Of a DNA stretch of 64,000 nucleotides, positions 25,511 to 35,061 are shown piece by piece; positions within the stretch are counted from its first letter, which is position 1, and the number at the start of each line of letters is the position of its first letter. Source of the stretch: Adhaeribacter aerolatus. GTDB lineage: Bacteria > Bacteroidota > Bacteroidia > Cytophagales > Hymenobacteraceae. The stretch spans positions 62,001-126,000 of the forward strand of contig NZ_BJYS01000006.1 of assembly GCF_007991635.1 (NCBI RefSeq), in the 5' to 3' direction. The notes beneath the pieces were generated by a model. The model saw nothing but the letters and a program-made list of their open reading frames with translations, had not been told where the DNA came from and searched no databases. The position numbers were made by a program, and so were the translations under genes.

Positions 25511-26431
25511 TCACCCGGTGCGTTGGGCAATATACGCTAAAATACCAGCCCAATTGTCCGGGTGAAACCATTGAAAGGCGGGGTCGCGGCGGAACCAGGT
25601 AAGCTGCCTTTTGGCATAGCGGCGGCTGTTACGTTTGAGCAACCGCACTGTTTCGGTCCAATCCTGTTTCTCTTCTATAAAATCAAAAATCTCTTTATAC
25701 CCAACCGTTTGTAAAGCATTATGGGCCCGGTACGGATAAAGCTGACGGGCCTCTTCTGCTAAACCGGCAGCCAGCATCTGGTCCATGCGCTGGTCAATGC
25801 GCTGATATAGTTCGGCCCGGTCGCGGGTGAGGCCAATTTTTACAATATTAAAAGGCCGCTGCCTGGCACCGCTGCCCCGGAAAGACGAATAAGGCTGGCC
25901 GCTGCTATAACAAACCTCTAAAGCTCTGATGATGCGCTGGGGATTAGCCCGGTCTACCTGCTGGTAATATTCAGGATCCAGCTCATGTAATTGCTTTAGT
26001 AAACCAGGCAGCCCCTCCTGCTCCAGTTGGGTTATTAACTGCTGCCTGATGGCCGGCAAAGCTTCCGGAATGTCGTCTAAACCTTCGCACACGGCCTGAA
26101 TATACAAACCCGAACCGCCAGTTAAAATAACCATGCTTTTTTCCCGGAACAGCTCATTTAGTAAAGCCAGGGTATCTGCCTCAAAAGCGCCGCAACTGTA
26201 TTCTTCGGTAATATGGTGAGAGTTTATAAAATAATGTTTTACCATTTGCAGCTCTGCCGGGCTGGGCTTGGCCGTACCAAAATTCATTTCCTGGTAAAAC
26301 TGGCGCGAATCAGCCGAAATAATATCGGTATGTAGTTCCCGGGCTAGTTTCAGGCATAAATCGGTTTTGCCAACGGCCGTTGGCCCGGCAATAACCACCA
26401 GAACCGGGCTTGCGTAATATTTTTGATTCAT
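25511..26431 (-). CDS. miaA: tRNA dimethylallyltransferase MiaA
   Basis: A 306-residue enzyme that adds dimethylallyl to A37 of tRNAs reading UNN codons. It has the P-loop VIAGPTAVGKTDLCLKLA, the DSRQFYQEMNFGTAKP block, the HHITEEYSCGAFEADT region and the TGGSGLYIQAV motif. RRYAKRQLTWFRRDPAFQW near the C-terminus is the tRNA-binding signature. The length is normal. Convergent with pfkA, with only 35 bases between the stops. Confidence 0.95.
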   Translation of the reverse strand: MNQKYYASPVLVVIAGPTAVGKTDLCLKLARELHTDIISADSRQFYQEMNFGTAKPSPAELQMVKHYFINSHHITEEYSCGAFEADTLALLNELFREKSMVILTGGSGLYIQAVCEGLDDIPEALPAIRQQLITQLEQEGLPGLLKQLHELDPEYYQQVDRANPQRIIRALEVCYSSGQPYSSFRGSGARQRPFNIVKIGLTRDRAELYQRIDQRMDQMLAAGLAEEARQLYPYRAHNALQTVGYKEIFDFIEEKQDWTETVRLLKRNSRRYAKRQLTWFRRDPAFQWFHPDNWAGILAYIAQRTG

Positions 26432-26737
26432 AAATGTTTTAAAAACAAAATTTAACTACCGGCCGTCGGCCGGCTAAACCTAGTTGCAGGCGTTGGTATT
26501 TTAAAAGGAACGGCCTTTGTGCTACCCAAATTATACTTCAACTCATAATCCAATAATCAGAGAGGAGGTTCTCCGGGCAAATGCAAATATAAACTTAAAG
26601 TAAAATATTAAATTCTGAAGCCGAAAGTTGTTTATTTGCTTATATTTTTTGAATTTTAGACTAAATTTGCAGAGGACGGATTATGTAAAGTATATATTGT
26701 AATATTACAAATTACGCCCTACAAACCCAGATAATAT
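26432..26737. other. Intergenic region between divergent miaA and the hybrid kinase gene
   Basis: No gene seen. It contains the promoter candidate at 26635-26669 for the kinase gene; the rest is AT-rich with no other structure noted. Confidence 0.55.
26635..26669 (+). promoter_or_regulatory. Candidate promoter of the hybrid kinase operon
   Basis: TTTG at 26635-26638 and TAAATTTG at 26662-26669 (exact TAnnTTTG match) with 23 bases between. The ATG lies 68 bases downstream. Confidence 0.42.
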
Positions 26738-29700
26738 ATGCGCATCAATCCAGTATCTTATCCAGAAACTTCCGTTACCGAATTGGCCCAAAACTTATTG
26801 CAGCTTACCCTGCAATTAACTGATTCTCAACAAAAGTTATTGGTTTGCGCGCCTGATGGCATTATTCTGACCGCTACACCCAATGCAAAAAAAGTTATTG
26901 GCTTAGATATGGCTGCGTCGGCAAATTTAATGAGTTTATTTGCCCCCGGCGACAGAAAAAACTTAACCAATTTACTCCTGAATTTACCGGAAAAGAAACA
27001 CGCCCGGTATACCACTACCCTTGCCGGCAATCTTCGTTCAGAGCTTACTTTAAATTTTACTTATATCCAGGATTACGAAGGCCGATCATTTGTCTGCTGT
27101 ACCATCTCCGATAAAACCCCGAATACCAAAACGCCGGTTGCAAAACAAATTAAAGAAGAGAATTACAAAGAAATTTTCGAAAACAGCTTCGAAAGCATCT
27201 GTATTTTAGATGCCGAAGGTAAAATACTCGAATTAAACAAAGCGGCTTTGCAGTTATCTTCTTACCGGAAAGAAGAAATTATAAACAAACCTATTTCGGA
27301 GATTCTGGACTTCAACGCTTTTGAACGCTCCTTTTTCCGGAAAAGACTGCTCCAGGCCTTAAATGGCAATGTTCAGAAATTTGATTCGTGGTTTAAAGGC
27401 AAAAACCAGGAATTAATAACGGTAGAAATAGTTTTAACGCCAGGTTATTTTAAAGGGCAGCCGGTAATTATGGCCAGCGCCATTGATGCGCTCGACCGCC
27501 TGAACGCCGAGCAAAATATCCGGTTACGCAACGACCAGTTAGAGTTCATTAATTTCTTATTTTCGCACCTGGGCCGGTTTAAAACCACCGAAGAAATACT
27601 GCTGTTTACCCTCGACCAGTTACTCGAAAAAACGGCCATTATTGGCGGGGGCATTTATTTATACCAGGAAGCGGACCATAAATTAAATTTATTATCGGCT
27701 ACCGGCACCAACCACCTGCTTTTAAACAAAAATCCGCTGGTTGCACTTAACCCTGGGGTACGCGGTAAATTAAATCGCAAAGCCATCCGGGAATCGGTAA
27801 AGCTGCTTTACCAGGATTTTGAACACTTACTGGGCCTAAAAGATCTGGTGCTGATGCCGGTTTGTTCCGATACCGGTTGTATGGGCGCCCTGGTTTTATT
27901 TTTGCATAACCCCAAAAAGATTACTTTTTCATTTACATCGCTCATCGATTCGATTGGCTACGAATTGGGTCAGTATATTACCAAACACGAGCTAAACCAA
28001 CAGCTAAGTTACTCCGAAAGTAAATACCAGGCCTTATTCGATTCATCTGCGGATGCGATTTTACTGAGCGATGGCCTGCAAATAGCCGACTGCAACCGGG
28101 CCACCCAGTTTTTGACCGGTATACCCCGTAATAAACTAATTAACCGAACCTTACCCGAAATATTGGGCAATAACAATCTGCAGGAAAAGGAAGAAATAAA
28201 TAATTATCTGCAGGAAGTTATTCAGAACGGAGGCGAAGCTAAATTTGAGTGGAAAAGAAAACATCTGGAACTGCCGCCCTTAGAGGCCGAAGTCCGGTTT
28301 AACCGCATATTAATTGGCGGCAAATTTTATATCCAAACGGTTATTCGCGATATTACCGAACTTAAACAGTTCCATGTGGCGAGAAGCAAAGAAGCAGTTT
28401 TGAACGAATCGATTAGTCAATTCCGGGAATTTATCAGTAAAGTCGAAATGGCCTATATCAGCCTCGACTGCAATGGCCATATTAAATACCTGAACCAATA
28501 TTTTGAAGAAATACTTGGTTATAAAGCCGAAGAGTTAGTTGGCAAAGATTACTTTGAATTGTTTATCTCGGAGCACGAACGGGCCGAAAGAAAGGCGCAG
28601 TACCTGAAAATGGTTCAGGACCGGGAATTAATCAACCATTTTGAGCGCGATATTCATTCAAAAACCGGCGAAGTAAAGACTTTTCTGTGGCAGCGTATGT
28701 TCGAGTATGATGCAGACGGCCAGATTTCGGGCATTATCAGCCTGGGTAAAGACATTACCGATAAAAAACTGGCCATGGAGGCCCTGAAAGATAACAAGAG
28801 CCGCCTCCAGGATATTTTCGACAACGCCCACGACCTGATCCAAAATGTATCGACCGATAACCGTTTTATTTTTGTAAATAAAGCCTGGCAGGATAAACTG
28901 GGCTACGACGATTTTGACATTGAAAAACTTAGCCTGAACGATATTGTACATCCTTACTACAAAGCCAAGCTGATTTACCAGTTGCGTAACCTGTACAAAG
29001 GCGAAAATGTAAATAAAATTGAGACGGTTTTCCTGACCAAACAGGGCAAGCCCGTGCACTTAATTGGTAGTATTAACTGTACCTGGCAAAACGGCAAAGC
29101 CGTGGCTACCCGGGCCATTCTGCACGACATTACCGACCGCATTAAAGCCGAGCGACTGCAAAAGGTTTATTACAGCATTGCCAACTTAGCTATCAGCAGT
29201 AAAGATTTACAATCGTTATATGGGGCCATTCACCGGGAACTAAGTAAAATTATTGAGACCAATAACATTTACATTGCCCTTTGCAACGACGAAAGAACCC
29301 AGCTTAACTTCGCTTACTACGTCGATCAGCACAAGCCCGTGCATAATTTCGAAAGCCAGCGGCCTTTTTCCAACGGCATCTCAGAGTATATTATAAACCT
29401 GGGAAAACCCTTGTACATGCTGCGCGAGGATCTCATAGAACTGGAAGAGAAAGGGATTCTGCAGGTAAAAGGTATTATGCCCGAAGTAATTTTGTGTTCG
29501 CCGCTGATGGTAGGCGAACGCACCATTGGTGTAATTGCCGTGCAGGATTACCGCAAACAAGAAGCTTACGTCAGTTCCGATATAGAAATTCTGCATTTTA
29601 TTTCGAACCAGGTAGCGCTGGCCATCGAACGGAAACGCAACGAGGTGCAGATTAACAACCAGAACGCCCGGTTAAAAGCTATTTTCGAAAGTGGTTCTCA

Positions 29701-32008
29701 CTTAATGTGGTCGGTTAACCGCGAATATTTGTTTACTTCCTTTAACCAGAACTTTGCCAATTTCTTAAAAGAAAACTGGGATACTTATCCGGAATTAAAT
29801 ACGCACTTTTTCGATAATTTAATTTTGTCTAACAGCCTGAGCGTTTCCGAGCACGAAAATGATTTGCGTGTGTGGCAGGAGTTATACCATAAAGCGTTTT
29901 CCGGGGAACCTTGCCATTTTGAGTTAAGAATAAATACTCTGGATAATCAAATCAGGTGGCAGGAAATTTTCTTAAACCCGATTTACCTGGAAGATGGCTC
30001 TTTTGAAGAAATATCGGCCATGGCGCTTGATATTACCGAGAAGAAATTTTCGGAACTGGCCTTACAGGAAAACGAAGAAAAATTCCGGAGCATTTTTGAG
30101 TCGTTCCAGGATTTGTATTACCAAACCAGCCTGGATGGCACTATTATTCTGATGAGCCCATCGGTAACGGAAATGCTGGGTTACTCGCCGGAAGAAGTGA
30201 AAGGCATGTCGGCCCATGCGTTATACCATGATTTAACCGACCGCGACCGGCTTTTAGAAAAGCTGCATCAAAATGGGCGGGTCCGGAACTTTGAAGCCAC
30301 CCTCAAAGGCAAGGATAATACGTTTAAAGATGTATTGTTAAACTCTACCCTGGTTTACGATAGTGAAGGAAATGTTACCGGCATAGAAGGGGTGGCCCGC
30401 GATATTTCCGACATTAAAAAAATTCAGCTGGAATTAATTAAGGCTAAAGATTTGGCCGAAAGCGCCTTACACGCCAAAACCCAGTTCCTGGCTAACATGA
30501 GCCATGAGTTGCGGACACCGATGAATGGCATTATTGGTATGATCGACTTGTTGTTCCATACCATCAACACCGAAGAGCAACAGGAATACGTGGATACCCT
30601 GCGTAAATCGTCGGAAGCGCTGCTGGCTATCTTAAACGATATTCTGGATTTATCTAAAATTCAGGCGGGCAAGCTTACCTTAAACGAAACCGGTATAGAC
30701 CTGCATTATACGTTAAGCAAATTGCACAATTTGTTTATTAACCGGGCGCAGCAAAAGAATTTGCGGTTTAATTACTACATAACGCCGCACACGCCGCAAT
30801 TTATTTACACTGATGAAACCCGCCTGCTCCAGGTGCTCTCAAACCTTACGTCTAATGCCATTAAGTTTACCAATAGCGGCAGTGTGCATATTAACGTTTC
30901 GAGCATTAGCACCGACGGGGAGTATAACACCATTATGTTTCGGGTTAAAGACAGCGGCATAGGGATTACCGAAGAAAATAAAAAGCTTTTATTTACCAAC
31001 TTTACCCAGCTCGATAATTCTTCTACCAAGTCGTTTGGCGGCACTGGTTTAGGCTTGGCTATTTCTAAACAATTAAGCGAACTGTTGGGCGGCGAAATTG
31101 ACGTAGATTCGGTTTATGGTGAGGGCAGTACCTTCTGGTTTACGATTAAATGCAAGTTAGCCGAGAACGAAGAAGATATTATTAAAAGCCAGCAGCAGCG
31201 CGAAGAAACCGAAGAAGTGGAAGAATTTACCACCACGCCTTATGTGCTGCTGGTAGACGATAACGCCATAAACCAGAAAGTAGCCGAAAAATTATTAGTG
31301 CGTTTGGGTTGTAAAGCCGATATTGCCTCTAATGGGTTTGAAGCCATTGAACAGGCCGCCACCAACCCTTACGATATGATATTTATGGACATCCAGATGC
31401 CCGAAATGGATGGGGTTACGGCTACTGCGGAAATTAAAAAAGTTTTAGGAAAATCCTGCCCGCCTATTATTGCCATGACGGCTTACTCCATGAAAGATGA
31501 TGCCGATAAGTTTTTAGGCCAGGGACTGGACGACTATGTATCGAAACCGATAAAGGTAAGTTTGCTGCACAACGTCATTAAAAAATGGTTTATCGAGAAA
31601 AAGAATCCGCATGCAATTAGCGTTGTAGCCGAACCAGTAGCCGTAGCCGAAACAGAAGCCGGCGATCCCGAAATAGATGATGCCGTAATAGACCAGTTGC
31701 GGGAATTGGGCGGCGACGATTTTGCCAAACAGCTCTACGATGAATTTGCCGAAGAAACCGAACCATTGCTGCAAGAAGCCGGTTTAGAAGTAGCAGCGCA
31801 ACATTATACCGAAATATTGGGTATTTTACACCAGCTAAAAGGCACCAGTTCTACGCTAGGCATAAATTTATTTGCCGAAATAGCCAAAAAACTGGAACAT
31901 AACATTAAAAAGAAAGATTTAACTAACGTAAATAAAGATTTTGCAGTACTTTTAGAGCACTATTATAAATTTAAGAAAGTCTATCCGAAAAAATTTACTC
32001 AATACTAA
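26738..32008 (+). CDS. Giant hybrid sensor histidine kinase (multi-PAS/GAF, HisKA, HATPase, REC, Hpt)
   Basis: A 1756-residue soluble sensor kinase; no membrane helix is seen. Approximate order: PAS 20-120, PAS 142-260, GAF 280-420, PAS 424-555, PAS 564-680, PAS 681-805, GAF 809-975, PAS 979-1105, PAS 1112-1235, HisKA with H1256 in MSHELRTPMNGIIGM, HATPase (N box SNLTSNAIKF, then DSGIGI and GGTGLGLAISK), receiver domain with D1551 in FMDIQMPEMDG, and Hpt with H1698 in HQLKGTSSTLG. All phosphorelay residues are intact, so the protein can run H-D-H internally and pass phosphate to the single-domain regulator encoded two bases downstream. The signal is unknown; cytoplasmic PAS/GAF suggests redox, light or small-molecule sensing. 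Confidence 0.93.
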   Translation: MRINPVSYPETSVTELAQNLLQLTLQLTDSQQKLLVCAPDGIILTATPNAKKVIGLDMAASANLMSLFAPGDRKNLTNLLLNLPEKKHARYTTTLAGNLRSELTLNFTYIQDYEGRSFVCCTISDKTPNTKTPVAKQIKEENYKEIFENSFESICILDAEGKILELNKAALQLSSYRKEEIINKPISEILDFNAFERSFFRKRLLQALNGNVQKFDSWFKGKNQELITVEIVLTPGYFKGQPVIMASAIDALDRLNAEQNIRLRNDQLEFINFLFSHLGRFKTTEEILLFTLDQLLEKTAIIGGGIYLYQEADHKLNLLSATGTNHLLLNKNPLVALNPGVRGKLNRKAIRESVKLLYQDFEHLLGLKDLVLMPVCSDTGCMGALVLFLHNPKKITFSFTSLIDSIGYELGQYITKHELNQQLSYSESKYQALFDSSADAILLSDGLQIADCNRATQFLTGIPRNKLINRTLPEILGNNNLQEKEEINNYLQEVIQNGGEAKFEWKRKHLELPPLEAEVRFNRILIGGKFYIQTVIRDITELKQFHVARSKEAVLNESISQFREFISKVEMAYISLDCNGHIKYLNQYFEEILGYKAEELVGKDYFELFISEHERAERKAQYLKMVQDRELINHFERDIHSKTGEVKTFLWQRMFEYDADGQISGIISLGKDITDKKLAMEALKDNKSRLQDIFDNAHDLIQNVSTDNRFIFVNKAWQDKLGYDDFDIEKLSLNDIVHPYYKAKLIYQLRNLYKGENVNKIETVFLTKQGKPVHLIGSINCTWQNGKAVATRAILHDITDRIKAERLQKVYYSIANLAISSKDLQSLYGAIHRELSKIIETNNIYIALCNDERTQLNFAYYVDQHKPVHNFESQRPFSNGISEYIINLGKPLYMLREDLIELEEKGILQVKGIMPEVILCSPLMVGERTIGVIAVQDYRKQEAYVSSDIEILHFISNQVALAIERKRNEVQINNQNARLKAIFESGSHLMWSVNREYLFTSFNQNFANFLKENWDTYPELNTHFFDNLILSNSLSVSEHENDLRVWQELYHKAFSGEPCHFELRINTLDNQIRWQEIFLNPIYLEDGSFEEISAMALDITEKKFSELALQENEEKFRSIFESFQDLYYQTSLDGTIILMSPSVTEMLGYSPEEVKGMSAHALYHDLTDRDRLLEKLHQNGRVRNFEATLKGKDNTFKDVLLNSTLVYDSEGNVTGIEGVARDISDIKKIQLELIKAKDLAESALHAKTQFLANMSHELRTPMNGIIGMIDLLFHTINTEEQQEYVDTLRKSSEALLAILNDILDLSKIQAGKLTLNETGIDLHYTLSKLHNLFINRAQQKNLRFNYYITPHTPQFIYTDETRLLQVLSNLTSNAIKFTNSGSVHINVSSISTDGEYNTIMFRVKDSGIGITEENKKLLFTNFTQLDNSSTKSFGGTGLGLAISKQLSELLGGEIDVDSVYGEGSTFWFTIKCKLAENEEDIIKSQQQREETEEVEEFTTTPYVLLVDDNAINQKVAEKLLVRLGCKADIASNGFEAIEQAATNPYDMIFMDIQMPEMDGVTATAEIKKVLGKSCPPIIAMTAYSMKDDADKFLGQGLDDYVSKPIKVSLLHNVIKKWFIEKKNPHAISVVAEPVAVAETEAGDPEIDDAVIDQLRELGGDDFAKQLYDEFAEETEPLLQEAGLEVAAQHYTEILGILHQLKGTSSTLGINLFAEIAKKLEHNIKKKDLTNVNKDFAVLLEHYYKFKKVYPKKFTQY

Positions 32009-32010
32009 AA

Positions 32011-32388
32011 ATGGCTGATACGAAAACGATTCTCATTGCTGAAGATAGCTCTGTTATTCTTAACCTGACAAAGAAAATTCTGGAGTTGCAGAATTATAAA
32101 ATAGTAACCGCCAAAAACGGAAGAGAAGTTTTAAACCAGGTAGAAAAGCAGAAAATAGATGCAATTCTGATGGATTTAAATATTCCGATTAAAAACGGCA
32201 TGGATTGTACCCGCGAAATCCGGAACCATGAAAATAAAGAAATTGCCGGCGTGCCGATTATTGCCGTTACCGGAAACGCCAATAATTACACCATGGAAGA
32301 ATTTAAAGAAGCCGGTATCAACGCTTATTTACCCAAGCCTTTAGATTTCGACATGCTGGTACAAACCGTTAAACAGTATGTATCTTAA
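32011..32388 (+). CDS. Single-domain response regulator
   Basis: A 125-residue receiver-only protein (CheY-like). Acidic pocket E11-D12, phospho-acceptor D55 in AILMDLNIPIKNG, the conserved T in IIAVTGNAN and K in AYLPKPLDFDML are all present. It has no output domain, so it works through protein contact or as a phosphate shuttle. It starts two bases after the hybrid kinase gene and is the obvious partner of its Hpt domain. Confidence 0.93.
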   Translation: MADTKTILIAEDSSVILNLTKKILELQNYKIVTAKNGREVLNQVEKQKIDAILMDLNIPIKNGMDCTREIRNHENKEIAGVPIIAVTGNANNYTMEEFKEAGINAYLPKPLDFDMLVQTVKQYVS

Positions 32389-32397
32389 TCCGCAAGG

Positions 32398-32673
32398 ATG
32401 GAGTTAAAATATACCCGTTCTTTCCTGACCCGTCTTGAAGACATTTTTTCCGAATCAGACTATGTGCTGCGGTACGAAAAAGGTAACTTCAAGGCGGGTT
32501 ACTGTTTAATCAAGGACATGAAAGTGGCCATTGTAAATAAATATTTTCCGCTGGAAGGCCGCATTAATTGCCTGTACGATATTTTGCGCAATATCCGGAT
32601 TGATACCGAGCGTTTGGGCGAGAAAAGCTTGCAGCTTTACCAGGAAATATGTAAATCAGCAGAAACGAAGTGA
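32398..32673 (+). CDS. Small conserved protein of unknown function
   Basis: A 91-residue protein, not assigned to a family with certainty. It starts MELKYTRSFLTRLEDIFSES, has a central basic and aromatic stretch YEKGNFKAGYCLIKDMKVAIVN, and a helical C-terminus. It follows the response regulator by 9 bases and overlaps the next gene by 4 bases (GTGA), so it is translated as part of the operon. The same small protein is familiar next to PhnP-like hydrolases in related bacteria as far as I recall, which suggests a conserved but uncharacterised gene. Confidence 0.8.
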   Translation: MELKYTRSFLTRLEDIFSESDYVLRYEKGNFKAGYCLIKDMKVAIVNKYFPLEGRINCLYDILRNIRIDTERLGEKSLQLYQEICKSAETK

Positions 32674-33431
32674 CCGTTACGTTTTTAGGGACCGGTACCT
32701 CCCAGGGTGTGCCCGTTATAGGCTGTGAATGCGAAGTTTGCCGGTCTTTAGACTTCCGGGACAAACGCTTACGGGTTTCGGTGCACCTGCAACTAAACGG
32801 CAAAAGCATTATTATCGATTCGGGGCCTGATTTCCGGCAACAGGTTTTGCGGGAACGCATAAAACGGTTAGACGGTCTCCTTTTTACCCACGAGCATAAA
32901 GACCATACCTCGGGCCTCGACGATATCCGGGCCTACAACTTTCTGCAAAACTACGACATGCCCCTTTACGGAGAAGAGCGGGTGTTAAACCAAATAAAAC
33001 AAGAATTCTCCTATATTTTCTCCGGCCATAATTACCCCGGCATTCCCCGGGTAAACCTTCACCATATCTCCGAAGAACCTTTCGAAATGTTGGGCATACC
33101 GGTCATTCCCATTCGGGTAAAGCACTATAAACTGCCAGTACTGGGTTTCCGGATAAATAATTTTACATACATTACCGATGTAAATTATATCGCAGAAGCA
33201 GAACTGGAAAAAATTGCCGGCTCCGAAGTAATTGTGCTAGGAGCCTTGCGCAAAGAGCCGCACATTTCTCATTTTTCGCTTGCAGAAGCCGTAGAAATAC
33301 TAACCCGCTTAAATCCGCGCCAAGGTTACCTAACGCACATCAGCCACTTAATGGGGCTGCACCACGAGGTAGAAGCCGAACTGCCGGATTTTGTAAGTCT
33401 GGCCTACGATGGTCTGAAAATAGAATTATAA
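32670..33431 (+). CDS. MBL-fold metallo-hydrolase (PhnP-like)
   Basis: A 253-residue metallo-beta-lactamase-fold phosphodiesterase. The N-terminus VTFLGTGTSQGVPVIGCECEVC is the PhnP/pyrroloquinoline-biosynthesis-B-like opening, with two Cys that can bind a structural zinc. The metal motif THEHKDHTSGLDD (H-x-H-x-D-H) binds the catalytic pair, and later His residues lie in HLMGLHHEVE. The start is a GTG at 32670 overlapping the previous stop by 4 bases. Likely acts on cyclic or nucleotide phosphodiesters; the substrate is unknown. Confidence 0.88.
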   Translation: MTVTFLGTGTSQGVPVIGCECEVCRSLDFRDKRLRVSVHLQLNGKSIIIDSGPDFRQQVLRERIKRLDGLLFTHEHKDHTSGLDDIRAYNFLQNYDMPLYGEERVLNQIKQEFSYIFSGHNYPGIPRVNLHHISEEPFEMLGIPVIPIRVKHYKLPVLGFRINNFTYITDVNYIAEAELEKIAGSEVIVLGALRKEPHISHFSLAEAVEILTRLNPRQGYLTHISHLMGLHHEVEAELPDFVSLAYDGLKIEL

Positions 33432-33434
33432 CAG

Positions 33435-34997
33435 GTGCATAACAATTATTTTTTTCTCCGGCAATTAACGCCTGCCTTGGAGCAAAAGCTCCTGCATTTT
33501 GTAGTAGCTACCTGTTTTAGCCAGGAAAAAGACGAACTAGTAATTGGCTTTACCAACGGCACCGAAGACTTTTACATCAAAGCCCAGCTCTCCTCGCAAT
33601 TTTCCGCTATCTCTTTCCCCGCTTCCTTCAACCGGGCCCGGGTCAACAGTGTGGACCTTTTTACCCAAATTATTGGGCTGAAAGTACTAGCGGTAGTGCA
33701 ACAGGAAAACGAACGCAGCTTTTACCTGCAACTGGAAAATAATCTGGCTTTGTTGTTTAAATTATTCGGCAACCGCGCTAATATTATTTTATTTTCTGGC
33801 GATGAGGTCGTTACTATATTTCAGCATAAGTTTACCAAAGATCTGGAACTGCGCCTGAGTCAGATGGGCCGGAATCTGGTAATTACAAAAGAAATATTCC
33901 TGGAAAACCCACATAGGCTGGCTAGCATTTATCCTACCCTGGGCGATGTTCCTTTGCTTTACCTGAACGAACAAAATTATTCCAGCGCCGCACCTGAGCA
34001 ACAATGGCAGCTCTTCCGGGAAACAATTGCGTTGCTCGAAAACCCGGCCTTCTACATCTCTAAAATTAACGGCCGTACCCGTTTGGTACTGTTGCCCGTG
34101 GGTGAAATAAGGCAAATCTTTACGGAGCCTATAGCTGCTCTCCAGGAATTTGTGCGGGTATATTTAAGCGAAACCCATTTCGAACAAAATTACGCGGCTT
34201 TGCTGCAAAACCTTACCAAAAAGCTAAACGGTTCGCAAAAGTATTTAGAGGAAGTAGAATATAAAATGCTAGAGTTGGAGTACGATAGCACTTTAAGCCA
34301 AACGGCCGATTTGATTATGGCCAACTTAACCAATATCAGGCCGCAAGCTACCGAAGTAGAAGTTTTTGACTTTTATAATAACACCCAGAAAAAAATTAAA
34401 CTACCCCAAAAAGAAAGCCCGCAGAAATACGCCGAACGCCTATACAAAAAAAATAAAAACCGGCAAATTGAGCTACGTTATTTATCCGACCGGACTGAAG
34501 CAAAAAAAGCCGAAATAACCAAACTCCAGCAGTTGCTGCAAATATTAACCGGCATACAAACGAACCGCGAGTTAAAGGTTTTTATGAAGGAAAACGATTT
34601 TATGCTGGCCGGGCCTAAAGAAGAAATACAATCGCTTTTCCGGACTTTTGAAACCGGTGGGTTTAAAATATTAGTGGGCAAAAGTGCCAAAAACAACGAT
34701 TTACTCACCCAAAAACACAGCTATAAAGAAGATTTGTGGCTGCATGCCAAAGATGTGGCCGGTTCGCACGTAGTAATAAAATACCAGGCGGGTAAACCTT
34801 TTCCGGAGCCGGTTATAGAAAAAGCGGCCCAACTGGCGGCCTGGTATTCCAAACGCAAAAACGATTCGCTCTGCCCCGTACTGTACACGCCCAAAAAGTT
34901 TGTTCGGAAACCCAAAGGTGCCGAGCCCGGCGCTGTAATCGTGGAGCGCGAAAAAGTAATATTGGTTAAGCCCGGAAATCCTTTCGAACAATACTAA
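33435..34997 (+). CDS. NFACT family protein (RqcH/fibronectin-binding-like)
   Basis: A 520-residue protein of the NFACT family. The N-terminal part is the NFACT-N (FbpA) region, the middle (about 270-400) is coiled-coil rich, and the C-terminus has the NFACT-R/DUF814 domain with LWLHAKDVAGSHVVIKY and YTPKKFVRKPKGAEPGAVIV. Family members such as RqcH bind 50S-peptidyl-tRNA complexes and add alanine tails to stalled chains. The start is a GTG three bases after the previous stop. The role in ribosome rescue is inferred from the family; Bacteroidota members are little studied. Confidence 0.87.
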   Translation: MHNNYFFLRQLTPALEQKLLHFVVATCFSQEKDELVIGFTNGTEDFYIKAQLSSQFSAISFPASFNRARVNSVDLFTQIIGLKVLAVVQQENERSFYLQLENNLALLFKLFGNRANIILFSGDEVVTIFQHKFTKDLELRLSQMGRNLVITKEIFLENPHRLASIYPTLGDVPLLYLNEQNYSSAAPEQQWQLFRETIALLENPAFYISKINGRTRLVLLPVGEIRQIFTEPIAALQEFVRVYLSETHFEQNYAALLQNLTKKLNGSQKYLEEVEYKMLELEYDSTLSQTADLIMANLTNIRPQATEVEVFDFYNNTQKKIKLPQKESPQKYAERLYKKNKNRQIELRYLSDRTEAKKAEITKLQQLLQILTGIQTNRELKVFMKENDFMLAGPKEEIQSLFRTFETGGFKILVGKSAKNNDLLTQKHSYKEDLWLHAKDVAGSHVVIKYQAGKPFPEPVIEKAAQLAAWYSKRKNDSLCPVLYTPKKFVRKPKGAEPGAVIVEREKVILVKPGNPFEQY

Positions 34998-35061
34998 TGT
35001 AAGGCCTCCCTCCTGCTATTTACGCTCGACTAATAAATGGCAAAATATTAGGTCAAAACCC

